Source of the DNA: Brevundimonas pishanensis
GTDB lineage: Bacteria > Pseudomonadota > Alphaproteobacteria > Caulobacterales > Caulobacteraceae
Length of the DNA: 64,000 nucleotides
Direction: 5' to 3'
NCBI RefSeq assembly: GCF_022750635.1
Contig: NZ_JAJKBG010000003.1
Coordinates: 372,001-436,000, forward strand
In this document: positions 43,757 through 52,821 of the stretch, piece after piece
Numbering within the stretch: position 1 is the first letter of the stretch
Layout of the letters: the number at the start of each line of letters is the position of its first letter
Notes under the pieces: model-generated
Seen by the model: the letters and a program-made list of their open reading frames with translations, nothing else
Databases searched by the model: none
What the model was told of the DNA's origin: nothing
Translations under genes and position numbers: made by a program

Positions 43757-44694
43757 TTGTCCGCCCTCGCGCCAACGCGGATGCGAGGATCCAGAATGAC
43801 TTGGACGGCTTCGGTCAGGGCATTGCTGAGGAAGACCGAGATGACCATGACAATCACCACCGCCTGAACGACAGGGAAGTCGAGGTTCAGCGTGGATTGC
43901 ACCAGCAACCAGCCGATACCGGGCCATGCAAAGATGGTTTCGATTACGACGAGGCCCGTCAGCATAAAGGCGATCTCGGCACCGATCAGGGCCACGGCAC
44001 CCAGCAGCGAATTGGGCAGGACGTGACGCCACAGGATCACATTGTCCGATGCGCCGATTGAACGGGCGGTACGCACAAAGTTGGCGTTGAGCGCGGCCCA
44101 TGTATTGGCTTCGACGACGCGGATCAGCTTGGGCGCGAGGAAGCAGACCACCGAGACGACGGGCAAAATCCACGTCGCCGGACCCGAGAAGCCGATGGAC
44201 GGCAGCCACTCAAGGCTGGCCGCGAACAGGTTGATCAGCAGCAGGGCGATAACAAAGCCCGGGAAGCCCTGAAGGACCGAGAGAAAGGCACGCACGGGCT
44301 TGCGGGATCTCGATGTCTGGCTTTGGCCCAGCCATGCCCCCAGCGGCAACGAGACGATCAGGTTCAGCGTGATGGCCATGGCCGCCAGCATAAGCGTGGC
44401 GGGCAGGGCGGCCAGTACCTTTTCCATCGCAGGGGTGCCGTCCAGCAAGGACTTGCCGAAGTCACCCTGTGCAAGACGGAAAATCGTGGAGACGAACTGC
44501 GTCACCAGCGGCTTATCGAAGCCGTTCTCGACGCGAATGGCCTGAATTTGGTCAGCCGTCGCGCCTTCGCCCGCCAAAACTATGGCCGGATCGCCCGTCA
44601 GGCGAAGCAGGAAGAACAGGACGGTGACGGTCGCCAGCAGCACGAACGCGAAATCGCGAAAACCGGACAGGAGTTTGCGGATAGCCACGGTCAC
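43753..44694 (-). CDS. ABC importer permease 1 (DppB/OppB-like)
   Basis: 313 aa with a GTG start (CCGGAG upstream). First span FVLLATVTVLFFLLRLTGDPAIVL, then a periplasmic loop, five more spans, and the EAA loop FVRTARSIGASDNVILWRHVLPNSL. FAWPGIGWLLVQST is typical of DppB/OppB. First gene of a seven-gene minus-strand operon (permeases, ATPases, binding protein, flavin dehydrogenase, alpha/beta protein) starting from the divergent region with operator site 5. Confidence 0.92.
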   Translation of the reverse strand: MTVAIRKLLSGFRDFAFVLLATVTVLFFLLRLTGDPAIVLAGEGATADQIQAIRVENGFDKPLVTQFVSTIFRLAQGDFGKSLLDGTPAMEKVLAALPATLMLAAMAITLNLIVSLPLGAWLGQSQTSRSRKPVRAFLSVLQGFPGFVIALLLINLFAASLEWLPSIGFSGPATWILPVVSVVCFLAPKLIRVVEANTWAALNANFVRTARSIGASDNVILWRHVLPNSLLGAVALIGAEIAFMLTGLVVIETIFAWPGIGWLLVQSTLNLDFPVVQAVVIVMVISVFLSNALTEAVQVILDPRIRVGARADK

Positions 44695-44811
44695 CGGCTC
44701 CGGACCGGCCGGCGGATTGCTCCGGCTCTGGTTGCGTAACGCATCATTCCCCCACTCAAGCTACGTTCGCTGAACCTATCTCGCCCAACGCCGCTAGGGT
44801 AGTGCTAGCAC

Positions 44812-44827
44812 GTATTCAAACAAATAC
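44812..44827. promoter_or_regulatory. Operator site 5: GTATT-N6-AATAC (ABC importer / M14 peptidase promoter)
   Basis: Exact palindrome in the divergent region 44695-44979, 118 bp from the permease start and 153 bp from the M14 start. Confidence 0.68.
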
Positions 44828-44979
44828 AACATGCGCGATTTCTCGTTTATAATCGGCGGAAATGCACAGGTTGGTCGCGTGAACACGCAGAGTTTGACGC
44901 CAAGCTCAGGCGTTGCGGTTCTCATTGTCGTCCGGATTGAATACCAATGATGCGCTCAGTCGAGCGTGTGAGGGGAAAT

Positions 44980-47796
44980 ATGAAGCGTATCAAGACACCC
45001 GCGGGCCTTGCCGCCCTGCTGCTGGCCGGAACCTGCCTGACGGCTCCGCTGGCTCTGCCAAGCCTCGCTTTGGCGGAAGTGACTGCCGACGGCACCACGA
45101 CCGAGGCCAGTCCCCTGACACCTGCCGTTGCAGGCGTGACCGCGCCGAAGGACTTCTTCCCGCAGGAGCCTGGCACCGACTATTATCTGGCGAATTACAC
45201 CCAGTACGAAGCCTATCTGAAGCTGCTGGACCAGCAGTCGGATCGCATGAAGCTTGAGAGCTTTGGTACGACTGAAGAGGGTCGCACCCAGTGGATGGCC
45301 ATTGTCTCCACGCCGGAAAACCTCGCCAATCTGGAACGCTATAAGGACATCGCCCGTCGTCTGGCCAAGGCCGAAGGCGTGTCGGAAGACGAAGCCCGCC
45401 AACTGGCCGCCGAGGGCAAGGCCGTGGTGTGGATCGATGCGGGCCTGCACGCCACGGAGACCGTGACCACCCAAGGTCAGGTCCACGTCCTTTATCGTCT
45501 ACTGACCGGTCGGGATGCCGAGACGCAGCGCACGCTGAATGACACCATCCTGCTGTTTGGCCACGTTAATCCGGACGGTCTGGAACTGGTCGCTGACTGG
45601 TACATGCGCAAGGACAAGCCCGAAGAGCGTTCGTTCCGCGACATCCCGCGCCTGTACCAGAAGTACACCGGTCACGATAACAACCGCGACTCCTATATGG
45701 TGACGCAGGCCGAGACCGAGAACGTCAATCGCATCCACTATCGCGAGTGGTTCCCGCAGATCGTCTATAACCAGCACCAGACCGGCCCGCGCGGCATGGT
45801 GGTGTTCATCCCGCCGTTCCGCGACCCGTTCAACTACAACCTCGACTCGCTGGTGATGACGACCACGAACGAGCTGGGCACCGCCATGCACAGCCGTCTG
45901 GTGTCGGAAGGCAAGGGCGGCTCGGGTGCCGATACCGTTGCCAGCTATTCGACGTGGCACAACGGCATGGTGCGTTCGACGCCCTATTATCACAACGCCG
46001 TCGGCATCCTGACCGAGATCATCGGCGGCCCGACGCCGGAAGACATCGCTCTGGTCCCGGAGCACCAACTGGCACGCAGCGACCTTCCGCTGCCGATCGC
46101 GCCGCGCAAATGGCATCTGCGCGACAGCATTGACTATCAGTGGAGCATGAACCGCGCGGTCATCGACTATGCTGCCCGCAACCGCGAGCGCGTGCTGTTC
46201 AACATGTGGCGTATGGGCATGAACGGTATCGAGCGCGGCTCGACCGATACGTGGCAGATTACGCCTTCGGACGTGGACCGCCTGCGTGCTGCGGGTGGTG
46301 AAGGCCAGCGCGGTGCCGTGGATGCGGGCCTGATGGCCAGCGTCATCCGCACGTCGGAAAACCGCGAGGCGCGCGGCTATATCATCAACCCCGAAACCCA
46401 GCGCGATCTGCCGGCCTCGGTGGCATTCCTGAATACGCTGATCAAGAACGGCGTGGACGTCGAGGTGGCCGAGCGCCCGTTCACCGTCAACGGCACCCGC
46501 TATCCGGCAGGTTCGTATGTGGTGAAGACGGCGCAGGCTTATCGTCCGCACGTGCTGGACATGTTCGAGCCGCAGGATCACCCGCACAACACTGACTATC
46601 CTGGCGGCCCGCCCAAGCTGCCGTATGACGTAGCGGGCTACACGCTGGCCTATCAGATGGGTGTGAACTTCGACCGCATTCAGGACGGTTTCGAGGCTCC
46701 GACCACCAAGGCAACCGACGTGCTGTCGGCTCCCGCGGGCCGCGTGATCGGTTCGGGCCGTGCAGGTTATGTGATCGGTCATGAGGCGAACAACAGCTTC
46801 ATCCTCACGAACCGCCTGCTAGCCGCTGGCATCAAGCCGGAATGGATTTCGCAGTCGGTTCGCGCCAATGGCGAGACGCTGGGCGCAGGTGCGATCTGGG
46901 TTCCGGCGTCGGCAGAGGCGACCGCTATCGTGCGCGAAGCGGTCGGCCCGCTGGGCATAGATGCCCACGCCGTGGCGCGTCGTCCGGCAGGCGACGGCAT
47001 GGCCCTGAGGCCCGTGCGCGTGGGTCTAGTGGATCGCTATGGCGGTGTGATGTCGTCGGGTTGGACCCGCTGGCTGCTTGAGCAGTACGAGTTCCCGTTT
47101 GAAGTGGTCTATCCCAAAGCGCTCGATACCGAGGACCTGAATGCCAAATTCGACGTGCTGGTGTTCACCGACACCGCCGCGCCGACACTAAGCTATGCGG
47201 GCTATCGTAATGGCGGGGCATGGTCGCAACCGGCACCGGAGACGGTTCCAGACGAGATGCGTGGCTGGCTGGGCGAGGTGACAGCTGAAACCACCGTCCC
47301 GCGCATTGCCGAGTTCGCGCGCAAGGGCGGGACTGTTGTGACCATCGGCAACTCGAACCGGCTGGCGCATCTGTTGGGCGCACCCATCGAGCCTGCGTTG
47401 GTAAATAACGAGAACGGGCGCGTCACTCCGCTGGCGACCACGGACTTCTTCCTGCCGGGATCGGTCCTGTCGGCTTCGGTCGAGACGACCAATCCTCTGG
47501 CCTATGGCATGCCAGAGCAGGCCGACGTCTTCTTCAGCAATGGGCAGACGTTCCGTGTGACGGGTGAGGGCGCGAAGACCGTGGTCACGTTCGACAGCGA
47601 AAATCCGCTGCGTAGCGGCTGGGCGCACCATCCGGAGCGGCTGAAGGATACCGCCGCTGTGGTGGATGTTGATCTGGGGGAAGGCAAGGTCTTTGCCTAT
47701 GGCGCAGAGGTGACCCAGCGGGCCCAACCGCACGGCACCTTCCGCCTGTTCTTCAATGGCTTGCTCTATGGACCGGCCAGCGCAGGACGTGAATGA
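44980..47796 (+). CDS. Exported M14 family zinc carboxypeptidase-like protein
   Basis: 938 aa from the ATG at 44980 (GAGGGG upstream). Signal peptide about 1-32 (LALAE). The M14 domain spans about 65-400: zinc ligands His157 and Glu160 in GLHATETV, likely His266 in YNQHQTG, and substrate residues in HDNNRDS (about 232-238) and NPDG. A long C-terminal region (about 500-938) of mixed beta structure is typical of large bacterial M14 proteins. It probably trims peptides or amide conjugates in the periplasm before ABC import. Divergent from the importer and sharing its operator. Confidence 0.9.
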   Translation: MKRIKTPAGLAALLLAGTCLTAPLALPSLALAEVTADGTTTEASPLTPAVAGVTAPKDFFPQEPGTDYYLANYTQYEAYLKLLDQQSDRMKLESFGTTEEGRTQWMAIVSTPENLANLERYKDIARRLAKAEGVSEDEARQLAAEGKAVVWIDAGLHATETVTTQGQVHVLYRLLTGRDAETQRTLNDTILLFGHVNPDGLELVADWYMRKDKPEERSFRDIPRLYQKYTGHDNNRDSYMVTQAETENVNRIHYREWFPQIVYNQHQTGPRGMVVFIPPFRDPFNYNLDSLVMTTTNELGTAMHSRLVSEGKGGSGADTVASYSTWHNGMVRSTPYYHNAVGILTEIIGGPTPEDIALVPEHQLARSDLPLPIAPRKWHLRDSIDYQWSMNRAVIDYAARNRERVLFNMWRMGMNGIERGSTDTWQITPSDVDRLRAAGGEGQRGAVDAGLMASVIRTSENREARGYIINPETQRDLPASVAFLNTLIKNGVDVEVAERPFTVNGTRYPAGSYVVKTAQAYRPHVLDMFEPQDHPHNTDYPGGPPKLPYDVAGYTLAYQMGVNFDRIQDGFEAPTTKATDVLSAPAGRVIGSGRAGYVIGHEANNSFILTNRLLAAGIKPEWISQSVRANGETLGAGAIWVPASAEATAIVREAVGPLGIDAHAVARRPAGDGMALRPVRVGLVDRYGGVMSSGWTRWLLEQYEFPFEVVYPKALDTEDLNAKFDVLVFTDTAAPTLSYAGYRNGGAWSQPAPETVPDEMRGWLGEVTAETTVPRIAEFARKGGTVVTIGNSNRLAHLLGAPIEPALVNNENGRVTPLATTDFFLPGSVLSASVETTNPLAYGMPEQADVFFSNGQTFRVTGEGAKTVVTFDSENPLRSGWAHHPERLKDTAAVVDVDLGEGKVFAYGAEVTQRAQPHGTFRLFFNGLLYGPASAGRE

Positions 47797-47828
47797 TCCG
47801 GCGGATTTAACCATCGCTTGAATTATGG

Positions 47829-47858
47829 AGGGGGCAGTTTCGGCTGCCCCCCTTTTTC
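47829..47858 (+). terminator. Terminator after the M14 gene
   Basis: GGGGGCAG / CTGCCCCC stem, TTTCGG loop, T5. Confidence 0.88.
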
Positions 47859-47894
47859 ATGCGCAGAGGTTCTCAATTAGACACTTGCGTTATG

Positions 47895-47913
47895 AGACTG
47901 ACTAAAGCAGTCT
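47895..47913. promoter_or_regulatory. Second-regulon motif site A (thiolase operon promoter)
   Basis: Inverted repeat AGACTG-N7-CAGTCT containing GACTGACTAAAG at 47896-47907. Related sequences lie at 54.9 kb and 62.3 kb. It is 30 bp before the thiolase-like gene start. Confidence 0.5.
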
Positions 47914-47942
47914 GCGTTCTCGGATCAGTGGGAGGACGGGTC

Positions 47943-49163
47943 ATGGTCTATGTGCTTGGCGGTTGGCAAAGCGACTTTTCACGCAACTGGGCGCGCGAGG
48001 GGATGGAGATCGCCGACGGTTTTGCCGAGGCGTTGAACCACGGTCTGGAAGCCGCCCAACTGGATCCGACCGAGATTGAAGTGGGACACGTCGGCAACTT
48101 CGTCGGCGAACTGTTCTGCGGACAAGGGATGATGGGCGGCCTCTTCGCCCAGACGGACCGTCGCTTTGATGGCATGCCCACAGCCCGCCATGAGGCGGCC
48201 TGCGCGTCCGGCTCGCTGGCGATCATGGCCGCAATGGCCGAGATCGAAGCGGGGCGTTATGACACGGCCTGCGTGCTGGGGCTGGAAATGATGCGCAATG
48301 TGCCCGGTCAGGTCGCAGCCGAACATCTGGGCGCTGCGGCTTGGGCAGGCCACGAGTTCACTGACACCCCGTTTGTCTGGCCGCGCGCCTTTTCGGACAT
48401 TGGAGACGTTTATCAGGAACGTTTCGGCCTGAAACACGAGCATCTGGCCCGCATTGCCGAGATCAATTTCGACAACGCCAAGCGCAATCCGAATGCCCAG
48501 ACCCGCAAGTGGCAGTTTACGCCCGCCAGCTTCACGCAGGACGACGAGGCCAACCCTGTCATCGAGGGCAATATCCGCCGTCAGGATTGCGGGCAGGTGA
48601 CGGACGGTTCGGCCGTCGTGTTTCTGGCATCGGAGCGAGCCGCAGCGGACTATGCCCGCAAGCGCGGTCTCAGCCTTGAGCAACTGCCGCGCATCAAGGG
48701 GTGGGGCCATACCGGTGCGCCCTTAAGCCTGCGTTCCAAACTGGAAGTGATGGACGATGCCGGCTGGATGTTCCCTCATGTGAAGAAGGCAGGCGAGGAC
48801 GCGCGCCACCGTGCGGGACTGGGTGATGTTTGGGACGTCGATGCGGTGGAGACCCACGACTGCTTCACCACCACCGAATATATGGCCATCGAGCATCTGG
48901 GCCTGACTGCTGCGGGCGAGGCATGGAAGGCTGTCGAGGACGGCACCATTGCTGCCGGTGGTGCCCTGCCATTCAATCCGTCGGGCGGCCTGATCGGCCT
49001 TGGCCACCCTGTTGGCGCGACCGGTGTACGCATGGTGCTGGATGCCGCCAAACAGGTCAGCGGCATGGCCGGAGACTATCAGGTCGAGGGTGCCAAGAAC
49101 GTCCAGACGCTGAACATCGGCGGTTCGACCACTACGACTGTGAGCTTCGTCGTAGGCACTTGA
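47943..49163 (+). CDS. Thiolase-superfamily enzyme (SCP-x / acetyl-CoA acetyltransferase type)
   Basis: 406 aa from the ATG at 47943 (GGGAGG upstream). Nucleophile Cys87 in HEAACASGSLAIMA, a His in THDCFTTTEY and a His in GGLIGLGHPVGATG are present. The second reactive Cys of classic thiolases (CxG near the C-terminus) is missing: the segment reads TLNIGGSTTTT. That is typical of SCP-x-like thiolases and related retro-aldol enzymes, which cleave branched acyl-CoA side chains. First gene of the plus-strand group running to 53.6 kb. Confidence 0.85.
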   Translation: MVYVLGGWQSDFSRNWAREGMEIADGFAEALNHGLEAAQLDPTEIEVGHVGNFVGELFCGQGMMGGLFAQTDRRFDGMPTARHEAACASGSLAIMAAMAEIEAGRYDTACVLGLEMMRNVPGQVAAEHLGAAAWAGHEFTDTPFVWPRAFSDIGDVYQERFGLKHEHLARIAEINFDNAKRNPNAQTRKWQFTPASFTQDDEANPVIEGNIRRQDCGQVTDGSAVVFLASERAAADYARKRGLSLEQLPRIKGWGHTGAPLSLRSKLEVMDDAGWMFPHVKKAGEDARHRAGLGDVWDVDAVETHDCFTTTEYMAIEHLGLTAAGEAWKAVEDGTIAAGGALPFNPSGGLIGLGHPVGATGVRMVLDAAKQVSGMAGDYQVEGAKNVQTLNIGGSTTTTVSFVVGT

Positions 49164-49245
49164 GGTGGCGCGGCTAAACCATTAAAAACAAACGTCGACC
49201 GGACCCGATCAAAGAGGTTCGGCGACAAGCGGGGAGAATAGAGAA

Positions 49246-49686
49246 ATGGCCAATATCGAACGGTTGCTGTCGATGATCGACGCGTGGGCGCGTCAGGATC
49301 TCGACGCCGTAATGACCTTCCTTCACGACGATATCGAGTGGAACAACTCGGGCGGTTTTGGCCCGGTGATCAAGGGTAAGGCTGCCATGCGCGAAGCGCT
49401 GGACGCCATGGCCGCTAACATTGCCGAGAGCCGCTGGCGCTTGTTCGACTATGTCGAGGAGGGCGACCGCCTCTGGATGGAAGGCGCGGACGAGTTCATC
49501 CTCAAGGACGGCAAGCGCATCGCCATCCCCTACATGGGAATGCTGGAATACGAAGGCGGGCTGATCCGCTACTGGCGCGAATATTACAACGGCTATCTGC
49601 ACACCACGCAGGGCAAGACCGGCGAGGTCGCCCCCGAAGCGCAAGTGATGCTGGACCGTCCGGCTATTACGGGTCCGAAGGCATGA
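49246..49686 (+). CDS. NTF2-fold (SnoaL/limonene-epoxide-hydrolase-like) protein 1
   Basis: 146-aa cone-shaped alpha+beta protein. The pattern resembles limonene-1,2-epoxide hydrolase (MGMLEYEGGLIRYWREYYN), but the Arg-Asp-Asp triad is degenerate: Gly80, Asp82 and Glu112 sit where Arg, Asp and Asp are expected. It could be an isomerase, a dehydratase or a binding protein acting on the pathway's CoA or cyclic intermediates. Its stop overlaps the ligase start (ATGA). Confidence 0.75.
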   Translation: MANIERLLSMIDAWARQDLDAVMTFLHDDIEWNNSGGFGPVIKGKAAMREALDAMAANIAESRWRLFDYVEEGDRLWMEGADEFILKDGKRIAIPYMGMLEYEGGLIRYWREYYNGYLHTTQGKTGEVAPEAQVMLDRPAITGPKA

Positions 49687-51488
49687 CTGCTGCGCCGCTT
49701 ATGGGCCTGACCCGCGAACAAATCGCTGCTGCGCCGTTGCGTGATGCCTCGCTTCTGCCCGTGGACATCGAGGTTCGCCGCGAAGCCGATGGCACCTTGT
49801 ACCTGCAGTCGCGCATTCCGCTGGCTCCGTATGATTTCAACCTGCCGCGCCGGTTTTCCGAGGGCGCAGCGCGCCAAGGTGACAAGGCCGCGATTGCACG
49901 TCGCGCGCCGGGCGGTGGTGACTGGATCAAGGTTTCCTATGCCCAACTGAAGCGTGATTGCGACGGCTTCACCCAGTGGCTGCTGGACCTCGAGGTTCAG
50001 GGCACTGTGCTGTTGGTGTCGTCCAACTCGTCGCTGTTCTCGACCGTCACCTATGGTGGTTGGGCGTCAGGGCGTCCGGTCTGTCCGGCTAGTCCGATGA
50101 TGGTGGCACTGGGCGGCGATCTGGGCCGTCTGCGCCATGTAGTGAACAAGGCCAAGCCGGCTGTGATCGTGGCCGAAACGGCTGCCATCGCCGCGGCTTT
50201 CGCCAAGATCGACACGGGCAATGCCATCATCGTCTGCGGTGAAGATGTCGAGGGCACGACCACGTTCGCCTCGGTGATCACGACCGAGCCGACCGACGCC
50301 GTGGCTGCCAGCATCGAGGGGCTGAAGCCCGATACCGTATCGGCCTATATGCTGACCTCCGGCTCGACCGGATTGCCCAAGCTCGTGGAGCTGACCATCG
50401 GTGCGCTGGGGGCCAACACCGCACAGTGCCAGCAAACCGTCGGCAAGGCCGCGGGCTGGAGCGATGTGATGATGGACTGGCTGCCGTGGCACCACGCCGC
50501 CGGTGCCTTCGCCATGCGCACGACCCTGCTGGAAGGCGGCACATTCTACATCGATGACGGCAAGCCCATGCCGGGCCTGTTCGACCAGTCGATCCGCAAT
50601 CTGACCGAAGTCAGCGTCGGATATTACAACAACGTGCCGCTGGGCTACGTCATGCTGGCCGATGCGCTGGAAGCGGACCCGGCGCTGTGCAAGACCTTTT
50701 TCGAACGCGTGCGGATGATGCTGTTCGGTGGTGCGGGCCTGACGCAGGCGGTGTTCGACCGTCTGCAAGCGTGCGCAGTCTCGGAGTGCGGACATCGCGT
50801 CATGCTGACCAGCGGCTATGGCTCGACCGAAACGGGCTCGGCCATCACCGTCACCCACTATGAGACGGACAAGGTGGGACTTGGCCTGCCGGTGCCGGGC
50901 TGCATCCTGAAGCTGGTTCCGGTTGGTGACCGCTATGAACTGCGCGCTGCTGGCCCGAGCCTGTCGAACGGCTATCTGGACGAGCCGGAAAAGACTGCCG
51001 AAGCGTTCGATGAAGAAGGCTTCTATCGCTCGGGCGACCTGTGCGTCTTCCATGATCCGGAGCGCCCCGAACTGGGTCTGGCCTTTGCAGGCCGCGCTGC
51101 CGAAGAGTTCAAGCTGCTGAACGGCAACTGGGTCTATGGCGGCCACCTGCGCGAGCAGATTCTGAAACACCTCGACCCGCTGGCGCTGGATCTTGTGCTG
51201 TGTGACGAAAACCGTCCGTATCTGACGGCCATCATCTGGACCAAGGCCCCCAATGCCGAGGCCGAGATCGCCGAGCGCCTGAAGGCGTTCAACGCGGACC
51301 AGTCGGGCGGCAACCGTATCCGCCGCATCCTGTTCCCGACCACGCCGCCGAACCCGAACGCCCACGAACTGTCGGACAAGGGCACGGTGAACCGCCGCGC
51401 TGTTCTGGATAACCGCAAAGACTTGGTCGAGCGCCTGTTCGCCGATCAGCCCGACGAGGGCGTCATCATTCTGGAGGCGGCAAAATGA
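49683..51488 (+). CDS. Acyl/aryl-CoA ligase, feruloyl-CoA synthase-like
   Basis: 601-aa AMP-forming ligase of the ANL superfamily that activates a carboxylic acid to its CoA thioester. The P-loop is AYMLTSGSTGLPKLVELT, the A5-type motif SGYGSTETGSA, and the acyl-pocket stretch DWLPWHHAAGAF. The C-terminal lysine is Lys566 in LSDKGTVNRRAVL, which matches feruloyl-CoA synthases. The SGRPVCPASPMM region also fits. Aromatic (phenylpropanoid-like) acids are therefore favoured substrates, by inference. Overlaps both neighbours by ATGA. Confidence 0.87.
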   Translation: MTAAPLMGLTREQIAAAPLRDASLLPVDIEVRREADGTLYLQSRIPLAPYDFNLPRRFSEGAARQGDKAAIARRAPGGGDWIKVSYAQLKRDCDGFTQWLLDLEVQGTVLLVSSNSSLFSTVTYGGWASGRPVCPASPMMVALGGDLGRLRHVVNKAKPAVIVAETAAIAAAFAKIDTGNAIIVCGEDVEGTTTFASVITTEPTDAVAASIEGLKPDTVSAYMLTSGSTGLPKLVELTIGALGANTAQCQQTVGKAAGWSDVMMDWLPWHHAAGAFAMRTTLLEGGTFYIDDGKPMPGLFDQSIRNLTEVSVGYYNNVPLGYVMLADALEADPALCKTFFERVRMMLFGGAGLTQAVFDRLQACAVSECGHRVMLTSGYGSTETGSAITVTHYETDKVGLGLPVPGCILKLVPVGDRYELRAAGPSLSNGYLDEPEKTAEAFDEEGFYRSGDLCVFHDPERPELGLAFAGRAAEEFKLLNGNWVYGGHLREQILKHLDPLALDLVLCDENRPYLTAIIWTKAPNAEAEIAERLKAFNADQSGGNRIRRILFPTTPPNPNAHELSDKGTVNRRAVLDNRKDLVERLFADQPDEGVIILEAAK

Positions 51489-52015
51489 GCCACCACCCCG
51501 AGATTCAGGCACTGCTGGACAAGCAGGCCATTACCGAAGTGATCCATCAGTACCTGCGTGGTGCAGACCGCGCGGACGCTGAACTGATCGGCCAGTGCTA
51601 TCATCCTGATGCGTGGGAAGACCACGGCGGCATCTATGATGGTCCGGCCGACGCCTATGTGGCGGTGATGGCCAAGATGCTTCCGCGCTCGGGCGTGATG
51701 AACCATCTGGCTACCAATATCCTGATCGAGCTGGATGGCGAAAAGGCCAAGGTCGAGCATTACATCTTCGCCTTCGCCCGCATGAAGAAGAAGGACGGTG
51801 AAGAGCTGGACACCTTCACGCTGGCCCGCGCTATCGACCAGTTCGAAAAGCGTGAGGGCGCGTGGAAGATCGCACGCCGCACGCTCGTTTGGGAATGGAA
51901 CCACGACAGCGCATCGGCCGAAAACTGGGGTGCAGGCATGATCACACCGGACCCGTCCAAACTGGTTCGCGCGGCGAAGAAGCCGCACGACGCCCTGTAC
52001 AAAGTCGGAGCCTGA
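51485..52015 (+). CDS. NTF2-fold (SnoaL-like) protein 2
   Basis: 176-aa protein with the SnoaL_4 style (HQYLRGADRADAELIGQCYHPDAWEDHGGIYDGPADAY) related to ring-hydroxylating dioxygenase small subunits and to scytalone dehydratase-like enzymes. Histidines and Asp in CYHPDAWEDHG line the likely pocket. No partner alpha subunit is present, so it is probably a stand-alone dehydratase or isomerase rather than a dioxygenase subunit. Its start overlaps the ligase stop. Confidence 0.75.
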   Translation: MSHHPEIQALLDKQAITEVIHQYLRGADRADAELIGQCYHPDAWEDHGGIYDGPADAYVAVMAKMLPRSGVMNHLATNILIELDGEKAKVEHYIFAFARMKKKDGEELDTFTLARAIDQFEKREGAWKIARRTLVWEWNHDSASAENWGAGMITPDPSKLVRAAKKPHDALYKVGA

Positions 52016-52018
52016 ACC

Positions 52019-52777
52019 ATGGATATCGCTAACAGCGTGGCCATCGTCACGGGCGCGAACCGCGGCATCGGCGAAGCCTTCGTCCGTGCCCTGATCGGGC
52101 AAGGCGCAGCCAAGGTCTATGCCGGTGCGCGTAACGCCGCCTCGGCCCAGCACCTGGTTGACGAGTTCGGCGACAAGGTTGTCGCCATCGCTCTGGATGT
52201 CACCAAGGAAGAGCAGGTTGCTGCGGCCGCAGCGCAATGCACGGACGTATCGATTGTGATCAATAACGCCGGAGCCTTCCTGAACCAGCGCCTGATCGGG
52301 GCCGATACCATGGCCGCCGCGCGCGAGGAGATGGAGGTCAACTATTTCGGCGTCCTGTCCATGTCGCGCGCCTTTGCGCCGGTGCTGAAAGCCAACGGCG
52401 GCGGAGCGATTGTGAACGTGCTGTCGGCCGGTGGTCTGTGCGCCATGCCGGTGATGGGCGGCTATAGCCCGTCCAAGTTCGCCGCCAAGGCCGCCACGAC
52501 CTGCATCCGTGCCGAACTGGCACCGCAGGGCACTTCCGTCACGGCGCTGTTCGTCGGCTCGGTCGACACACGCATGGCGGCCTCGGTTCAGGGCAAGAAG
52601 GAACGTCCCGAGGACATCGCCCGCGTCGGCCTGTCGGCCATCAAGCGCAAGCTGGACGAGGCCGACACCGATCGCATGGTTCTGGAAGTCCGCGCCGCAC
52701 TGGCACGTGACCCCAAGGGTCACGAACGGGCTCTGGCGCGTATGCTGAACGCCGAAAGCCTGAAGACCGGCCACTGA
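52019..52777 (+). CDS. Short-chain dehydrogenase/reductase (SDR)
   Basis: 252-aa classical SDR. Cofactor motif TGANRGIG (residues 11-18), NNAG at 82-85, catalytic Ser136 in VLSAGG, Tyr149 and Lys153 in YSPSKFA. ARN at the second strand suggests NADP(H). It would interconvert a hydroxyl and a keto group, for instance the beta-hydroxyacyl-CoA step before the thiolase-like cleavage. Three bases after the previous stop, so co-translated. Confidence 0.92.
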   Translation: MDIANSVAIVTGANRGIGEAFVRALIGQGAAKVYAGARNAASAQHLVDEFGDKVVAIALDVTKEEQVAAAAAQCTDVSIVINNAGAFLNQRLIGADTMAAAREEMEVNYFGVLSMSRAFAPVLKANGGGAIVNVLSAGGLCAMPVMGGYSPSKFAAKAATTCIRAELAPQGTSVTALFVGSVDTRMAASVQGKKERPEDIARVGLSAIKRKLDEADTDRMVLEVRAALARDPKGHERALARMLNAESLKTGH

Positions 52778-52821
52778 CAAATATAACGGGCCGCAAAGGC
52801 CGCGAGGGGGAGAGTGCGTAA

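Noticed and set aside
42947..44209. N-terminal extensions of the importer ATPase 1 and permease 2 frames
   Set aside because: The extra residues are Arg/His-rich translations of the neighbouring gene in another frame. The ATGA overlaps at 42944-42947 and 43753-43756 give the real starts.
50067..51512. 481-codon minus-strand frame opposite the feruloyl-like CoA ligase
   Set aside because: Antisense shadow, lacks any recognisable domain and cuts across a tightly coupled operon.
51485..52015. Calling NTF2-fold protein 2 a ring-hydroxylating dioxygenase beta subunit
   Set aside because: No Rieske alpha subunit, ferredoxin or reductase gene lies in the cluster; the fold alone is not enough.
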